This document shows, one piece after another, positions 8,893 through 17,759 of a DNA stretch of 64,000 nucleotides (its first letter is position 1; the number at the start of each line of letters is the position of its first letter). The notes under the pieces are model-generated. The model searched no databases. It was given only the letters and a program-made list of their open reading frames with translations, and was not told where the DNA came from. Where the stretch lies: assembly GCF_003003355.1 (NCBI RefSeq), contig NZ_PVTQ01000003.1, positions 186,001-250,000 on the forward strand, read 5' to 3'. Source of the stretch: Donghicola tyrosinivorans. GTDB lineage: Bacteria; Pseudomonadota; Alphaproteobacteria; Rhodobacterales; Rhodobacteraceae. The translations under genes were made by a program, and so were the position numbers.

Positions 8893-10756
8893 ATCTGACT
8901 TCGATGTGGTGGTAATTGGCGGTGGTCACGCGGGCGCGGATGCAGCCCACGCGGCTGCGCGAATGGGCGTGCGCACCGCGCTGGTCACGCTGAAGAGTGA
9001 GAATATCGGCGTGATGTCCTGCAATCCTGCGATTGGTGGTCTTGGTAAAGGCCATCTTGTTCGCGAGATCGATGCGATGGACGGGGTCATGGGCTATGTA
9101 GCTGACCGCGCCGGTATCCAGTTTCGTTTGCTAAACCGTCGCAAAGGTCCGGCGGTTCAAGGACCCCGCGCGCAGGCAGATCGTAAGATCTATCGTGAGA
9201 CCATGCTTTCGGTTTTGCAGGCAACGCCCAATCTCACCATCGTTGAAGGAGAAGTCGCAGACCTGATCCAGAGCGCCGGGCGTATTTCAGGCGTTGTGCT
9301 AGCTGATGGTTCTGAAATTTCGTGTCATGCGGTGATCCTGACAACAGGCACTTTCTTGCGTGGCGTCATCCATATTGGCGATGTATCGCGACCCGGTGGC
9401 CGGATGGGGGATAAGCCATCTGTTCCATTGGCAGAGCGCTTGGATAGCTTTGAACTTCCGCTTGGTCGTTTGAAGACCGGAACGCCCCCGCGACTGGATG
9501 GTCGCACGATCAAATGGGATTTACTTGAAAGCCAGCCCGGGGATGATGATCCGACGCTGTTTTCATTCATGTCGTCAAAGCCGTTCGCGCGTCAGATTTC
9601 GTGCGGCATTACGCATACGAATGAAAAGACCCATGAGATTATTCGCAGCAACCTAAGCCGTTCTGCAATGTACGGTGGGCACATCGAAGGAGTTGGGCCG
9701 CGTTACTGCCCCTCGATTGAGGACAAGATTGTTCGCTTTGCCGACAAAACGTCCCATCAAGTCTTTCTTGAGCCCGAAGGGCTAGATGATCCGACTGTTT
9801 ACCCGAACGGCATTTCTACTTCTCTGCCCGAGGACGTTCAGCATGATTACATCCGCTCGATGTATGGGCTTGAAGATGCGGTTATCACGCAACCCGGCTA
9901 CGCGATCGAATATGACTACGTCGATCCGCGCGCGCTACGGGCGACGCTAGAGGTTCGGTCTCAGCCTGGCCTCTATTTGGCGGGGCAGATCAACGGTACC
10001 ACCGGCTACGAAGAGGCAGCAGCGCAGGGAGTGGTTGCGGGCCTTAATGCCGCTTTGAGTGCGCTTGAGAAAGAACCTGTGATCTTCAGTCGCTCTGAAA
10101 GCTATATCGGCGTGATGATTGATGATCTCATCACTCGTGGGGTGACCGAGCCCTACCGGATGTTCACCTCTCGCGCTGAATTCCGCCTTTCGTTGCGGGC
10201 AGATAACGCCGATCAGCGATTGACCCCAATCGCCAAAACGTTGGGCTGCATTTCCGATGTGCGCCAGGAAGCATTCGATAAGAAGATGGAAGCGCTGGAA
10301 GCTGGCCGGACACGGGTGCAGGGAATTTCTTTCACATCAAAAGAGCTGGCCAATGGTGGCGTTAAGGTAAATCAGGATGGTGCGCGTCGCAGCGGGTATG
10401 ATCTGCTGGCGTTTCCGGACTTCACCTTTGATACCTTGATCGGGCTCGATCCGACGCTCTCTGACATTTCTGAGCCGATCCAGCGCCAGCTTGAGTGTGA
10501 TGGGTTGTACGCAAAGTATATTGAGCGTCAGGAAAAAGATGTTCAGTCACTTAAGCGCGACGAAAGCCACGAGATTCCAGATGACTTCGATTTCTCAATT
10601 CTTGAGGGACTCTCAAACGAACTTAAAATGAAGTTGATCAGGACAAAGCCCGCAACTCTCGGGCAGGCGGGTCGCGTGGAGGGTATGACGCCCGCCGCGC
10701 TTACTCTGATTCTGGCAAAGCTACGTCAGAATAAGCGCGCGGCGTCGGCATCATGA
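8885..10756 (+). CDS. mnmG: tRNA uridine-5-carboxymethylaminomethyl(34) synthesis enzyme MnmG (GidA)
   Basis: A 623-residue FAD-dependent partner of MnmE. The N-terminal dinucleotide-binding motif is [20 protein letters not shown], and [15 protein letters not shown] and the RPGGRMGD segment are family signatures; the C-terminal helical domain binds tRNA. I prefer the GTG at 8885 because AGGAG at 8872-8876 is spaced 8 bases from it. A GTG at 8876 would overlap that ribosome site, giving three extra residues. The gene's 5' edge overlaps a parS site, so the start codon and centromere share bases. The stop overlaps rsmG (ATGA). Confidence 0.96.
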   Translation: MKQSDFDVVVIGGGHAGADAAHAAARMGVRTALVTLKSENIGVMSCNPAIGGLGKGHLVREIDAMDGVMGYVADRAGIQFRLLNRRKGPAVQGPRAQADRKIYRETMLSVLQATPNLTIVEGEVADLIQSAGRISGVVLADGSEISCHAVILTTGTFLRGVIHIGDVSRPGGRMGDKPSVPLAERLDSFELPLGRLKTGTPPRLDGRTIKWDLLESQPGDDDPTLFSFMSSKPFARQISCGITHTNEKTHEIIRSNLSRSAMYGGHIEGVGPRYCPSIEDKIVRFADKTSHQVFLEPEGLDDPTVYPNGISTSLPEDVQHDYIRSMYGLEDAVITQPGYAIEYDYVDPRALRATLEVRSQPGLYLAGQINGTTGYEEAAAQGVVAGLNAALSALEKEPVIFSRSESYIGVMIDDLITRGVTEPYRMFTSRAEFRLSLRADNADQRLTPIAKTLGCISDVRQEAFDKKMEALEAGRTRVQGISFTSKELANGGVKVNQDGARRSGYDLLAFPDFTFDTLIGLDPTLSDISEPIQRQLECDGLYAKYIERQEKDVQSLKRDESHEIPDDFDFSILEGLSNELKMKLIRTKPATLGQAGRVEGMTPAALTLILAKLRQNKRAASAS

Positions 10757-11367
10757 GCCTGTCATATGCGGGACTTGATGTTTCACGTGAAACATCGGAT
10801 CGCCTGAAACACTACGAAGGGCTTCTGAAAAAGTGGAATAAGGCGATCAACCTTGTGTCGCCTTCCACAATCTCTGAGGCGAAGTCACGGCATTTCATCG
10901 ATTCGGCCCAGATATATGGCGTTGCGGCGCAAGATTGGAAAATCTGGTGTGACCTCGGTAGCGGTGGTGGATTCCCGGGACTCGTCGTCGCAATTATAGC
11001 GGCAGAAAAGAACCCTGATGGAATGGTCACCTTGGTAGAAAGTGACCAGCGTAAAGCGACCTTTTTACGGACGGTCGCCCGTGAGACAGGGGTAAACGCG
11101 ACGGTGATCAGCAAGAGAATCGAAGCAATCGATCCGCTCAAAGCCGATGTTCTGTCTGCTCGCGCTTTGGCGCCGTTGCCGATGTTGTTAGAGTTTTGCC
11201 AGCTGCATCTGTCCGAAAATGGGCAGGCGTTGTTCCCGAAGGGGGCAACATGGCAACAAGAAGTCGCAGAAGCCCGCGAAGCGTGGTCTTTCTCGCACCA
11301 AGTTCATACAAGCATTGTAGACTCGTCGTCAGTTATTCTGAGCATTGGAGGGATCTCGCGTGGTTGA
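10753..11367 (+). CDS. rsmG: 16S rRNA (guanine527-N7)-methyltransferase RsmG (GidB)
   Basis: A 204-residue SAM-dependent methyltransferase that modifies G527 of 16S rRNA in the decoding centre. The SAM-binding motif is [13 protein letters not shown] near 73-85, preceded by RHFIDS and followed by [12 protein letters not shown] and the LSARALAPL segment. The second parS site is embedded in codons for LDVSRET near residue 8. It overlaps mnmG by 4 bases and the preferred parA start by 8 bases, tying it into the mnmE-mnmG-rsmG-parA-parB operon. Confidence 0.96.
   Translation: MSLSYAGLDVSRETSDRLKHYEGLLKKWNKAINLVSPSTISEAKSRHFIDSAQIYGVAAQDWKIWCDLGSGGGFPGLVVAIIAAEKNPDGMVTLVESDQRKATFLRTVARETGVNATVISKRIEAIDPLKADVLSARALAPLPMLLEFCQLHLSENGQALFPKGATWQQEVAEAREAWSFSHQVHTSIVDSSSVILSIGGISRG
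10779..10794. promoter_or_regulatory. parS centromere site (perfect), inside rsmG
   Basis: TGTTTCACGTGAAACA, identical in all 16 positions to the site at 8877-8892 and to the canonical parS palindrome. It lies wholly within the rsmG coding frame and constrains the residues VSRET near its N terminus. Two perfect copies 1.9 kb apart beside parAB make a functional ParB loading zone very likely. Confidence 0.96.
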
Positions 11368-12169
11368 AACTGTGCCCGCAACCGGAGCCAAAATCATTGC
11401 TGTTACGAACCAGAAGGGCGGGGTGGGTAAAACCACGACTGCCATCAACTTGGGCGCAGCCTTGGCCGAAAAGGGAAAGCGCGTCCTTCTGGTGGATATT
11501 GACCCGCAAGGTAACGCATCGACCGGCCTTGGGATCGAAAGCTCGGATCGGGATTTTACAGCATATGAGCTGCTATTGAATGAGGTTGCGCCCCAGCAGG
11601 TGATCCGTCCGACCCAGTTTGAAAACATCTTTGTCGTTCCGGCGACCACCGATTTGGCTTCAGCGGACATTGAATTGATGGCGAATGAACAGCGCAGCTT
11701 CTTGTTGCGCAACGCGTTGCGCCAGCCGGTGATGGATGAAATCTCGTTCGACTACATCCTGATCGATTGCCCGCCGTCTCTGAACTTGCTGACCGTGAAC
11801 GCCATGGTGGCGGCGGATTCGGTGCTGGTCCCGCTGCAAAGCGAGTTTTTCGCGTTGGAAGGTCTGAGCCAGTTGATGCTGACTATCCGCGATGTGCGTC
11901 AGGCGGCGAACCCGAACCTGCGGATCGAGGGGATTGTTCTGACCATGTACGATGGCCGGAATAACCTGTCGCAGCAGGTCGAGCAGGACGCGCGCGATAA
12001 CCTTGGGGACTTGGTGTTCCAGACCAAAATTCCGCGCAATGTACGTGTCAGTGAAGCGCCGTCTTTCGCTTTGCCGGTGATCAGCTACGATCCAGCATCG
12101 CGGGGCGCAGTGGCTTATCGCGAATTGGCCGATGAGCTGTTGAGTAAGAATGCCGCCGTGGCGGCGTAA
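11360..12169 (+). CDS. parA: chromosome-partitioning ATPase ParA
   Basis: A 269-residue ParA/Soj-type Walker ATPase that moves ParB-parS complexes to segregate chromosome origins. The deviant Walker A KGGVGKTT is at 19-26 with its signature Lys, followed by the VDIDPQGNAST motif and DYILIDCPPSLNLL Walker B. I chose the GTG at 11360, which has GGAGG at 11347-11351 eight bases upstream; a TTG at 11345 would place the ribosome site inside the gene. It begins within the end of rsmG and is followed after 18 bases by parB. Confidence 0.96.
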   Translation: MVETVPATGAKIIAVTNQKGGVGKTTTAINLGAALAEKGKRVLLVDIDPQGNASTGLGIESSDRDFTAYELLLNEVAPQQVIRPTQFENIFVVPATTDLASADIELMANEQRSFLLRNALRQPVMDEISFDYILIDCPPSLNLLTVNAMVAADSVLVPLQSEFFALEGLSQLMLTIRDVRQAANPNLRIEGIVLTMYDGRNNLSQQVEQDARDNLGDLVFQTKIPRNVRVSEAPSFALPVISYDPASRGAVAYRELADELLSKNAAVAA

Positions 12170-12187
12170 AAGACCAAGAGGGCAGTT

Positions 12188-13102
12188 ATGAACAACGATA
12201 AGAAACTGAAACGTGGTCTCGGTCGCGGTCTGTCCGCATTGATGGCGGACGTCCAGCCCGAACAGACCCCTGCAGGAACCGCCGCGCCGCGCCGTCCTGA
12301 TATGCTGGTTCCGATTGAACGGATCGAGCCGAACCCCGAGCAGCCGCGCCGCGTTTTTGCGCCGGAAGCGTTGCAGGATCTGGCAAACTCGATCCGCGAA
12401 AAGGGTGTGATCCAGCCGCTGATCGTCCGGGTCAGCCCGCGCGATTCCAACAAGTATGAGATTGTGGCCGGTGAACGCCGTTGGCGTGCCAGCCAAATGG
12501 CGCAGCTGCATCAGCTGCCGATCCTTGTTCGTGACTTTGACGACACCGAAGTTCTGGAAGTCGCGATCATCGAAAACATCCAGCGGGCTGATCTGAACCC
12601 GGTGGAAGAGGCGGCTGGCTACAAGCAGTTGATGGAGAAGTTCGGCCACACACAAGAACGTCTGGCTGAGGCACTTGGCAAAAGCCGTAGCTATATCGCG
12701 AACTCGATGCGTTTGTTGCAGCTGCCTGAGGATGTGATTGATCATCTTCAAGAAGGTCGCTTGTCGACGGGCCACGCGCGTGCACTGATCACCAGCGATC
12801 ATGCGTCAGAACTGGCAAAGCAGATCGTGGTTCGTGGGCTCTCGGTTCGTGATACCGAACGTCTGGTGAAGAAGGCCGCGCAGGGCGAAACCGCACCGAA
12901 GCCGCGCCAGGAAAAGATGGTTAAGGCCAAGGGTGAAAAGGATGCGGATACTATCGCGCTGGAAGGCGATCTGTCGGCGGCCTTGGGAATGCGCGTTTCG
13001 GTGGACCATAAAGAAGGCACCGAAGAGGGCACGATTACTGTGAAATACGCATCGCTCGACCAGTTGGACGAGATTTGCCGCCGCTTGAGCGCGGTGGAAT
13101 AA
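12188..13102 (+). CDS. parB: chromosome-partitioning protein ParB
   Basis: A 304-residue chromosomal ParB (Spo0J type), a CTP-dependent clamp that loads at parS and spreads along DNA. The N-terminal arm LGRGLSALM (11-19) is the ParA-contact region. Box I NPEQPRRVF and box II GERRWRA (95-101) form the CTPase site, ENIQRADLNPVEEA precedes the helix-turn-helix (KSRSYIANSMRLLQLP), and a C-terminal dimer domain ends the protein. Cognate parS sites are at 8877 and 10779. Confidence 0.96.
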   Translation: MNNDKKLKRGLGRGLSALMADVQPEQTPAGTAAPRRPDMLVPIERIEPNPEQPRRVFAPEALQDLANSIREKGVIQPLIVRVSPRDSNKYEIVAGERRWRASQMAQLHQLPILVRDFDDTEVLEVAIIENIQRADLNPVEEAAGYKQLMEKFGHTQERLAEALGKSRSYIANSMRLLQLPEDVIDHLQEGRLSTGHARALITSDHASELAKQIVVRGLSVRDTERLVKKAAQGETAPKPRQEKMVKAKGEKDADTIALEGDLSAALGMRVSVDHKEGTEEGTITVKYASLDQLDEICRRLSAVE

Positions 13103-13105
13103 GCG

Positions 13106-13459
13106 TTAAAAGCTTGGGCGGGTCCAGATGAAAATCAGGACCGCCCCTAAGGTCACGGCCTGAATGCCCAGTAGCATCGGCCGCAGACCCATAAACACCG
13201 AAATCGAAAAGACGATGACAATCGACAATGTCGCTGCGCGTTTGCCCAAGGGGCTAATCGCGCCGCTGCGTTGCCAATCCGCGATGGCGGGGCCAAAGAT
13301 GCGATGACCGACCAGCCAAGCGTGCATCCGTTCAGAGCTACGGGCAAAGCAGAACGCTGCCAGCAGCATGAACGGAACGGTCGGTAGAAGGGGAACGACG
13401 ACCCCGATCAGGCCAAGCCCAAGGCAGAGAATTCCAAAGGTGAACCAGATCGGGCGCAT
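13106..13459 (-). CDS. DUF454 (YbaN) family inner-membrane protein
   Basis: A 117-residue protein with hydrophobic helices at about 5-40 and two more at about 72-112. The LGLIGVVVPLLPTVPFMLLAAFCFARSS layout, followed by a short amphipathic loop with the HRIFGPAIADWQ segment, matches DUF454/YbaN. Function of the family is unknown. It ends 3 bases after the parB stop on the opposite strand and follows hemW on the minus strand by 3 bases, so it is probably co-transcribed with hemW. Confidence 0.85.
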   Translation of the reverse strand: MRPIWFTFGILCLGLGLIGVVVPLLPTVPFMLLAAFCFARSSERMHAWLVGHRIFGPAIADWQRSGAISPLGKRAATLSIVIVFSISVFMGLRPMLLGIQAVTLGAVLIFIWTRPSF

Positions 13460-13462
13460 AAG

Positions 13463-14644
13463 TTAATCCAGTAGCAGTTCAGCGATCACCGCATTCAAGA
13501 CCAGACGGCCTTGGTGCGTAGCCTTAACATAGGGCGATTCCACAGAAATCATCCCCATTTGCTCAAGATCTTTCAGTGTCGCAGGGTCCAGCGGTTTGCC
13601 ACCCAGAGCCTCAAATCGTGCCATATCTACTCCCTCAGTCAGGCGTAGACACATCATAAGGTACTCATTGGCTTGTTCAGTGGGGTTGATCGGATCGAAC
13701 AATTTTTCGCCAGTGCCTTGTTTGACGGCCTCGAGCCATTTGCCGGGCTGTTTAAAGGTATCGCTGGCGTGACGCTGGCCATTGATGGTCACGCGCCCGT
13801 GGGCACCGGGACCGACGCCTACGTAATCCCCGTAGTGCCAATAGATCAAGTTGTGTCGGCTTTCTGCACCGGGGCGGGCGTAGTTCGAGACCTCATAGTC
13901 ATACAGACCAAACTCGGCGCAAATCTCTCGGGTGACTTCGTACATGTCAGCCGCATCGTCGTCGTGGGGCAGGCCGCGCAGAAGGCCCCGCTCAAAGCGG
14001 TCACCAAATGCGGTGCCGGCCTCGATCGTCAGTTGGTAAAGCGACAGGTGATCGCCAGCCAAAGACAGCGCCTCGCGCAATTCGTCCTTCCAATCGGAAA
14101 GGGTCTGATCCTGACGTGCATAGATCAGATCAAAGCTGACGCGGTTAAAACAGTCCTTGGCGATTTCAAACGCGCGGCGGCCTTCCTCGACCGAGTGCAA
14201 ACGGCCAAGGCGGCGCAGGTCTTCGGCCCGTAGGCTTTGCAGACCCATACTAACGCGGTTCACACCGGCATCGGCGTAGGCGCGGAAACGGCCTGCCTCA
14301 ACCGAGGTGGGGTTGGCCTCAAGGGTGATTTCCTGATCATTGGCGGGAGTCCACAGCTGGCCGACCCGTTCAAGGATTGCGGCAACCACGTCGGGCTCCA
14401 TCAGGCTGGGGGTGCCGCCGCCGAAAAAGACCGATTTCAGCACGCGGTCGGGCGTGCGTTCAGCATTGCGATCCAGTTCCGAGAGGTAGGCGTTCAGCCA
14501 CGCTTTCTGATCAATGGATGCAGAGACGTGGCTGTTAAAGTCGCAATAGGGGCATTTGGACTGGCAGAAGGGCCAGTGGATATAAAGGCCAAAGCCCCCA
14601 TTGCGCCAATCTTCGGGCAGGTCAGCCAAAGCAACCTGCCACAA
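13463..14644 (-). CDS. hemW: radical SAM heme chaperone HemW (coproporphyrinogen oxidase-like)
   Basis: A 393-residue HemW-type radical SAM protein. The 4Fe-4S site is Cys27-x3-Cys31-x2-Cys34 in the FCQSKCPYC stretch, and FFGGGTPSLM and the ANPTSVEAG segment follow. HemW proteins bind heme and deliver it to hemoproteins; they lack the extra residues of true HemN oxidases. The ATG at 14642-14644 makes it overlap rdgB by 23 bases; a TTG 15 bases downstream is an alternative start. It runs with rdgB and rph on one strand. Confidence 0.92.
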   Translation of the reverse strand: MWQVALADLPEDWRNGGFGLYIHWPFCQSKCPYCDFNSHVSASIDQKAWLNAYLSELDRNAERTPDRVLKSVFFGGGTPSLMEPDVVAAILERVGQLWTPANDQEITLEANPTSVEAGRFRAYADAGVNRVSMGLQSLRAEDLRRLGRLHSVEEGRRAFEIAKDCFNRVSFDLIYARQDQTLSDWKDELREALSLAGDHLSLYQLTIEAGTAFGDRFERGLLRGLPHDDDAADMYEVTREICAEFGLYDYEVSNYARPGAESRHNLIYWHYGDYVGVGPGAHGRVTINGQRHASDTFKQPGKWLEAVKQGTGEKLFDPINPTEQANEYLMMCLRLTEGVDMARFEALGGKPLDPATLKDLEQMGMISVESPYVKATHQGRLVLNAVIAELLLD

Positions 14645-15233
14645 GCTTTTTCAGAGCATCGGCGCGATGGCTGATGCGGTTCTTTTCGTCGGGATCCATC
14701 TCGCCCAGAGTGATGTCATAGCCTTCGGGCATGAAGATCGGGTCATAGCCGTGACCTTCCGCGCCGCGCATCGGCCAGACAAAGCGGCCTTCGATCTTGC
14801 CTTCGAAGACTTCGTCATGACCATCAGGCCACGCCAGAACCAGCGTGCAGCAAAAGCGGCAGGTGCGGGGTTCTGGGGCGTTCTTTTCTTCCAAGAGGTT
14901 GTAGGTCTTGGTCATCGCCATGACGAAATCGCGACCGTTCGGGGTTTCCGACCAGTCGGCAGTATAGACGCCGGGGGCGCCGTCCAGTGCATCAACTGCG
15001 ATGCCGCTGTCATCTGACAGGGCAGGCAGGCCGGTCGCCTTGGTGGCGGCGTGGGCTTTGATGCGCGCGTTCTCGACAAAGGTGGTGCCGGTCTCTTCCG
15101 GTTCCGGCAGGCCTTTTTCTTTGGCGCCGACGACAGTGATGCCGTAGGGCGCCAGCAGCGCGGTCATCTCTTTCAGCTTTCCCGCGTTGTGGGTCGCGAA
15201 AAGGATGGTATCGCCGTCGAACTTGCGGGTCAT
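14622..15233 (-). CDS. rdgB: RdgB/HAM1 non-canonical purine NTP pyrophosphatase
   Basis: A 203-residue XTP/dITP diphosphatase, which removes ITP, dITP and XTP from nucleotide pools. The N-terminal THNAGK (14-19) is the nucleotide-binding signature, and [13 protein letters not shown] near 70-82 has the catalytic acidic residues. The C-terminal [27 protein letters not shown] region is also diagnostic. Its start overlaps the end of rph by 4 bases (ATGA). The rph-rdgB-hemW order is conserved in Rhodobacterales. Confidence 0.95.
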   Translation of the reverse strand: MTRKFDGDTILFATHNAGKLKEMTALLAPYGITVVGAKEKGLPEPEETGTTFVENARIKAHAATKATGLPALSDDSGIAVDALDGAPGVYTADWSETPNGRDFVMAMTKTYNLLEEKNAPEPRTCRFCCTLVLAWPDGHDEVFEGKIEGRFVWPMRGAEGHGYDPIFMPEGYDITLGEMDPDEKNRISHRADALKKLVAGCFG

Positions 15234-15943
15234 TTGCAGGCGGCCTCTTGGGCGGCGACCAGCTCGGCGATGCCTTTGTCGGCTAGATCCAGCAGCTGGT
15301 TCATCTGGTCACGGCTGTAGGTTGCGCCTTCTGCGGACATCTGGGTCTCGATCATCTGGCCGTTGCCAAGCATGACAAAGTTGCCATCAACGCCAGCGGC
15401 GGAATCTTCGGGGTAGTCCAGATCCAGAACGGGCTGGCCCGCGTAGATGCCACAGCTGACCGCCGCGACCGGAGAGATCAGCGGGTCGCTGATGATGTCG
15501 CCCGCTTTCATCAGCTTGTTCACAGCCAGACGCAGAGCCACCCAACCGCCGGTGATCGAGGCGCAGCGGGTGCCGCCGTCGGCCTGAATGACGTCACAGT
15601 CGATGGTGATCTGACGTTCGCCCATGGCAACGCGGTCAACGCCCGCGCGCAGGCTGCGGCCGATTAGGCGCTGGATTTCGACGGTGCGTCCGCCTTGTTT
15701 GCCCTGCGTTGCCTCACGGCGCATGCGCGAGTTGGTCGAGCGGGGCAGCATACCGTATTCGGCGGTGACCCAACCCAGGCCCGAGCCCTTGACGAAGGGG
15801 GGGACACGCTCTTCCAAGGTGGCGGTGCACAGCACGTGGGTGTCGCCAACTTTGATCAGGCAGCTGCCTTCGGCGTGCTTGGTCACATTGGTTTCAATTG
15901 AAATCGGGCGCATTTCGTTTAGGTCACGTCCAGAAGGTCGCAT
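15230..15943 (-). CDS. rph: ribonuclease PH
   Basis: A 237-residue RNase PH, a phosphorolytic 3'-5' exoribonuclease that trims tRNA 3' ends. It starts with [17 protein letters not shown], and contains the conserved [29 protein letters not shown]-like (here [16 protein letters not shown]) and [13 protein letters not shown] motifs and the phosphate-binding arginines. I chose the ATG at 15941-15943, preceded by AAGGGG; an in-frame codon 57 bases upstream adds non-conserved residues. It is divergent from hrcA across 114 bases. Confidence 0.96.
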   Translation of the reverse strand: MRPSGRDLNEMRPISIETNVTKHAEGSCLIKVGDTHVLCTATLEERVPPFVKGSGLGWVTAEYGMLPRSTNSRMRREATQGKQGGRTVEIQRLIGRSLRAGVDRVAMGERQITIDCDVIQADGGTRCASITGGWVALRLAVNKLMKAGDIISDPLISPVAAVSCGIYAGQPVLDLDYPEDSAAGVDGNFVMLGNGQMIETQMSAEGATYSRDQMNQLLDLADKGIAELVAAQEAACK

Positions 15944-16006
15944 AATAATTCCCCTTGTTCTGTTGCTTTCCGCATACGCGTCCACCGCCAAGGGTGGCAA
16001 CCCCGA

Positions 16007-16036
16007 TTGACGATTTCCTCAGGGCGATTTTTTATA
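16007..16036 (+). promoter_or_regulatory. possible promoter for hrcA-grpE
   Basis: TTGACG at 16007-16012 followed after 18 bases by TTTATA at 16031-16036, 22 bases before the hrcA ATG. No CIRCE inverted repeat (TTAGCACTC-N9-GAGTGCTAA) is visible between rph and hrcA. Pattern-based call. Confidence 0.3.
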
Positions 16037-16057
16037 GGCCGTAAGGAGTCCCATACG

Positions 16058-17128
16058 ATGCAAGATGCAGGCAATATCCTAGAACAGATGAACGACCGCT
16101 CGCGCGAAGTTTTTCGCCGCGTGGTCGAAGGCTATCTGGAAACCGGTGGCCCGATCGGTAGCCGGACCCTGACCCGCTCGATGAACGAAAAGGTCAGCGC
16201 GGCAACCATTCGCAACGTGATGCAGGACCTTGAGTATCTGGGCCTGTTGGGCAGTCCCCATATCAGCGCGGGGCGGGTTCCCACACAAACGGGCCTGCGG
16301 ATGTTTGTTGATGGATTGCTTGAGGTAACTCCGCCAAGTGACGATGATCGCGAGAAAATTAACGCAACGCTTGGCGGGAACAGTGACGATGTGGGCACGA
16401 TGCTGGACCGGATCGGAAATGCCCTGTCCGGTGTGACCCGCGGCGCAAGTCTGGTGCTGGCCCCAAAACACGAAGCCCCCATCAAGCATATCGAGTTTGT
16501 CAGCCTTAGTGCCGAACGCGCCTTGGTGGTTCTGGTCTTTGGCGACGGGCATGTGGAAAACCGCGTCTTTACGCCCCCGCCGGGTCAAACCCCCAGCAGC
16601 ATGCGTGAGGCCGCGAATTTCCTGAACGCGCTGGTCGAGGGCAAAACCCTGTCGGACATCCGCCGCGATATGCGCCAACAGATCACCGCCCGCCGGCAAG
16701 AGATCGACGTGCTGGCCCACGCGCTGGTGGAAAGCGGGCTGGCGGTTTGGTCGGAAAACACCGATGAGCCGGACCGTCTGATCGTGCGAGGCCGCTCGAA
16801 TCTTCTAGAGGATCAAGGCGAGGCCGAGGATCTGGAACGCATCCGCGTGCTGTTTGACGATCTGGAACGCAAGCGCGACATCGCGGAATTCTTGGAACTG
16901 ACGGAATCCGGCGAAGGTGTGCGCATTTTTATTGGCTCGGAGAACAGACTTTTTTCACTTTCGGGTTCCTCTCTGGTGGTCTCTCCTTATATGAACGCTG
17001 ACCGTAAGATTATTGGAGCGGTGGGGGTCATCGGACCCACGCGCTTGAACTATGGACGGATCGTGCCCCTTGTGGACTACACAGCGCAGCTGGTGGGGCG
17101 GATGATCTCGGACCGGACTGAGAGGTAG
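16058..17128 (+). CDS. hrcA: heat-inducible transcription repressor HrcA
   Basis: A 356-residue HrcA, the repressor that binds CIRCE elements upstream of groESL/dnaK-type operons and is stabilised by GroEL. The N-terminal winged helix is visible as ILEQMNDRSREVFRRVVEGYLETGGPIGSRTL, followed by VSAATIRNVMQDLEYLGLL and the SAGRVPT wing (about 45-75). The C-terminal GAF-like effector domain ends with GVIGPTRLNYGRIVPLVDY. The ATG at 16058 has AAGGAG upstream. grpE follows after 4 bases, so the two form one operon. Confidence 0.95.
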   Translation: MQDAGNILEQMNDRSREVFRRVVEGYLETGGPIGSRTLTRSMNEKVSAATIRNVMQDLEYLGLLGSPHISAGRVPTQTGLRMFVDGLLEVTPPSDDDREKINATLGGNSDDVGTMLDRIGNALSGVTRGASLVLAPKHEAPIKHIEFVSLSAERALVVLVFGDGHVENRVFTPPPGQTPSSMREAANFLNALVEGKTLSDIRRDMRQQITARRQEIDVLAHALVESGLAVWSENTDEPDRLIVRGRSNLLEDQGEAEDLERIRVLFDDLERKRDIAEFLELTESGEGVRIFIGSENRLFSLSGSSLVVSPYMNADRKIIGAVGVIGPTRLNYGRIVPLVDYTAQLVGRMISDRTER

Positions 17129-17132
17129 AAAT

Positions 17133-17702
17133 ATGGCTGAGCCCAAGAACGAGGATTTTTTGGATGATGTCGAAGCAGCAGAAGCCGAAGCCTTTGCCGA
17201 AGACGCGGCAGAGTTCGACGGTGCCGAAGTAGAAGTGGACGAGCTGGAAGCCACCCGCGCCGAGCGGGATGACTTCAAAGACCGTTACATGCGTGCACTG
17301 GCCGATGCGGACAACGCCCGCAAGCGCGCCGACAAAGAACGTCGCGACGCCGAGAAGTACGGCAGCACCCGTCTGGCCCGCGACCTGCTGGGGGTTTACG
17401 ACAACCTGCAGCGTGCGCTGAAGGCGGCGGAAGAAACCTCGAAAGAGGATAACGCTGTTCTGATCGAAGGCGTGGAACTGACCCTGCGCGAGTTGAACAA
17501 CATCTTCAGCAAGCACGGTCTTCAGGTGATCGAACCCGCCGTGGGCGAAGTGTTCGATGCCAACATCCACGAAGCGATGTTTGAGGCCCCCGTGCCGAAC
17601 ACCAAAAAGGGCGAGATCATTCAGGTCAGCGCCGTTGGTTTCATGCTGCACGACCGTCTGCTGCGTGCCGCTCAGGTTGGCGTTTCGTCGAACCCCGCCT
17701 AA
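17133..17702 (+). CDS. grpE: nucleotide exchange factor GrpE
   Basis: A 189-residue GrpE, the dimeric nucleotide exchange factor of DnaK. An acidic N-terminal tail (1-45) leads into a long coiled coil (about 38-85), then the conserved RDLLGVYDNLQRAL and GVELTLRELNNIFSKHGLQ segments and the beta domain (PVGEVFD-like AVGEVFDANIHEAM, then GFMLHDRLLRAAQVGVS). It is cotranscribed with hrcA, while dnaJ-dnaK lie 24 kb away at 41256-44416. It ends just before a parS-like sequence and a strong terminator. Confidence 0.96.
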   Translation: MAEPKNEDFLDDVEAAEAEAFAEDAAEFDGAEVEVDELEATRAERDDFKDRYMRALADADNARKRADKERRDAEKYGSTRLARDLLGVYDNLQRALKAAEETSKEDNAVLIEGVELTLRELNNIFSKHGLQVIEPAVGEVFDANIHEAMFEAPVPNTKKGEIIQVSAVGFMLHDRLLRAAQVGVSSNPA

Positions 17703-17707
17703 GTCAC

Positions 17708-17723
17708 GGATTCACGTGAAACA
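17708..17723. promoter_or_regulatory. parS-like sequence, two mismatches
   Basis: The 16-mer at 17708-17723 matches the parS consensus at 14 of 16 positions; the right 13 bases (TTCACGTGAAACA) are identical and the mismatches are at positions 1 and 3 of the left arm. It sits between the grpE stop and its terminator, about 5 kb from parB. Whether ParB binds it is unknown. Confidence 0.5.
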
Positions 17724-17734
17724 GAATTGGGAAA

Positions 17735-17759
17735 GCCCGCCGTTACTGGCGGGCTTTTT
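17735..17759 (+). terminator. intrinsic terminator of grpE, overlapping the mutS 3' end
   Basis: GCCCGCC-gttact-GGCGGGC stem (17735-17741 with 17748-17754) followed by TTTTT. The preceding AAA makes it usable in both directions. The mutS stop codon (17743-17745) lies in its loop, so the final mutS codons form one arm. Confidence 0.85.

Noticed and set aside
15944-16057. CIRCE element upstream of hrcA.
   Set aside because: No TTAGCACTC/GAGTGCTAA inverted repeat present in the spacer.
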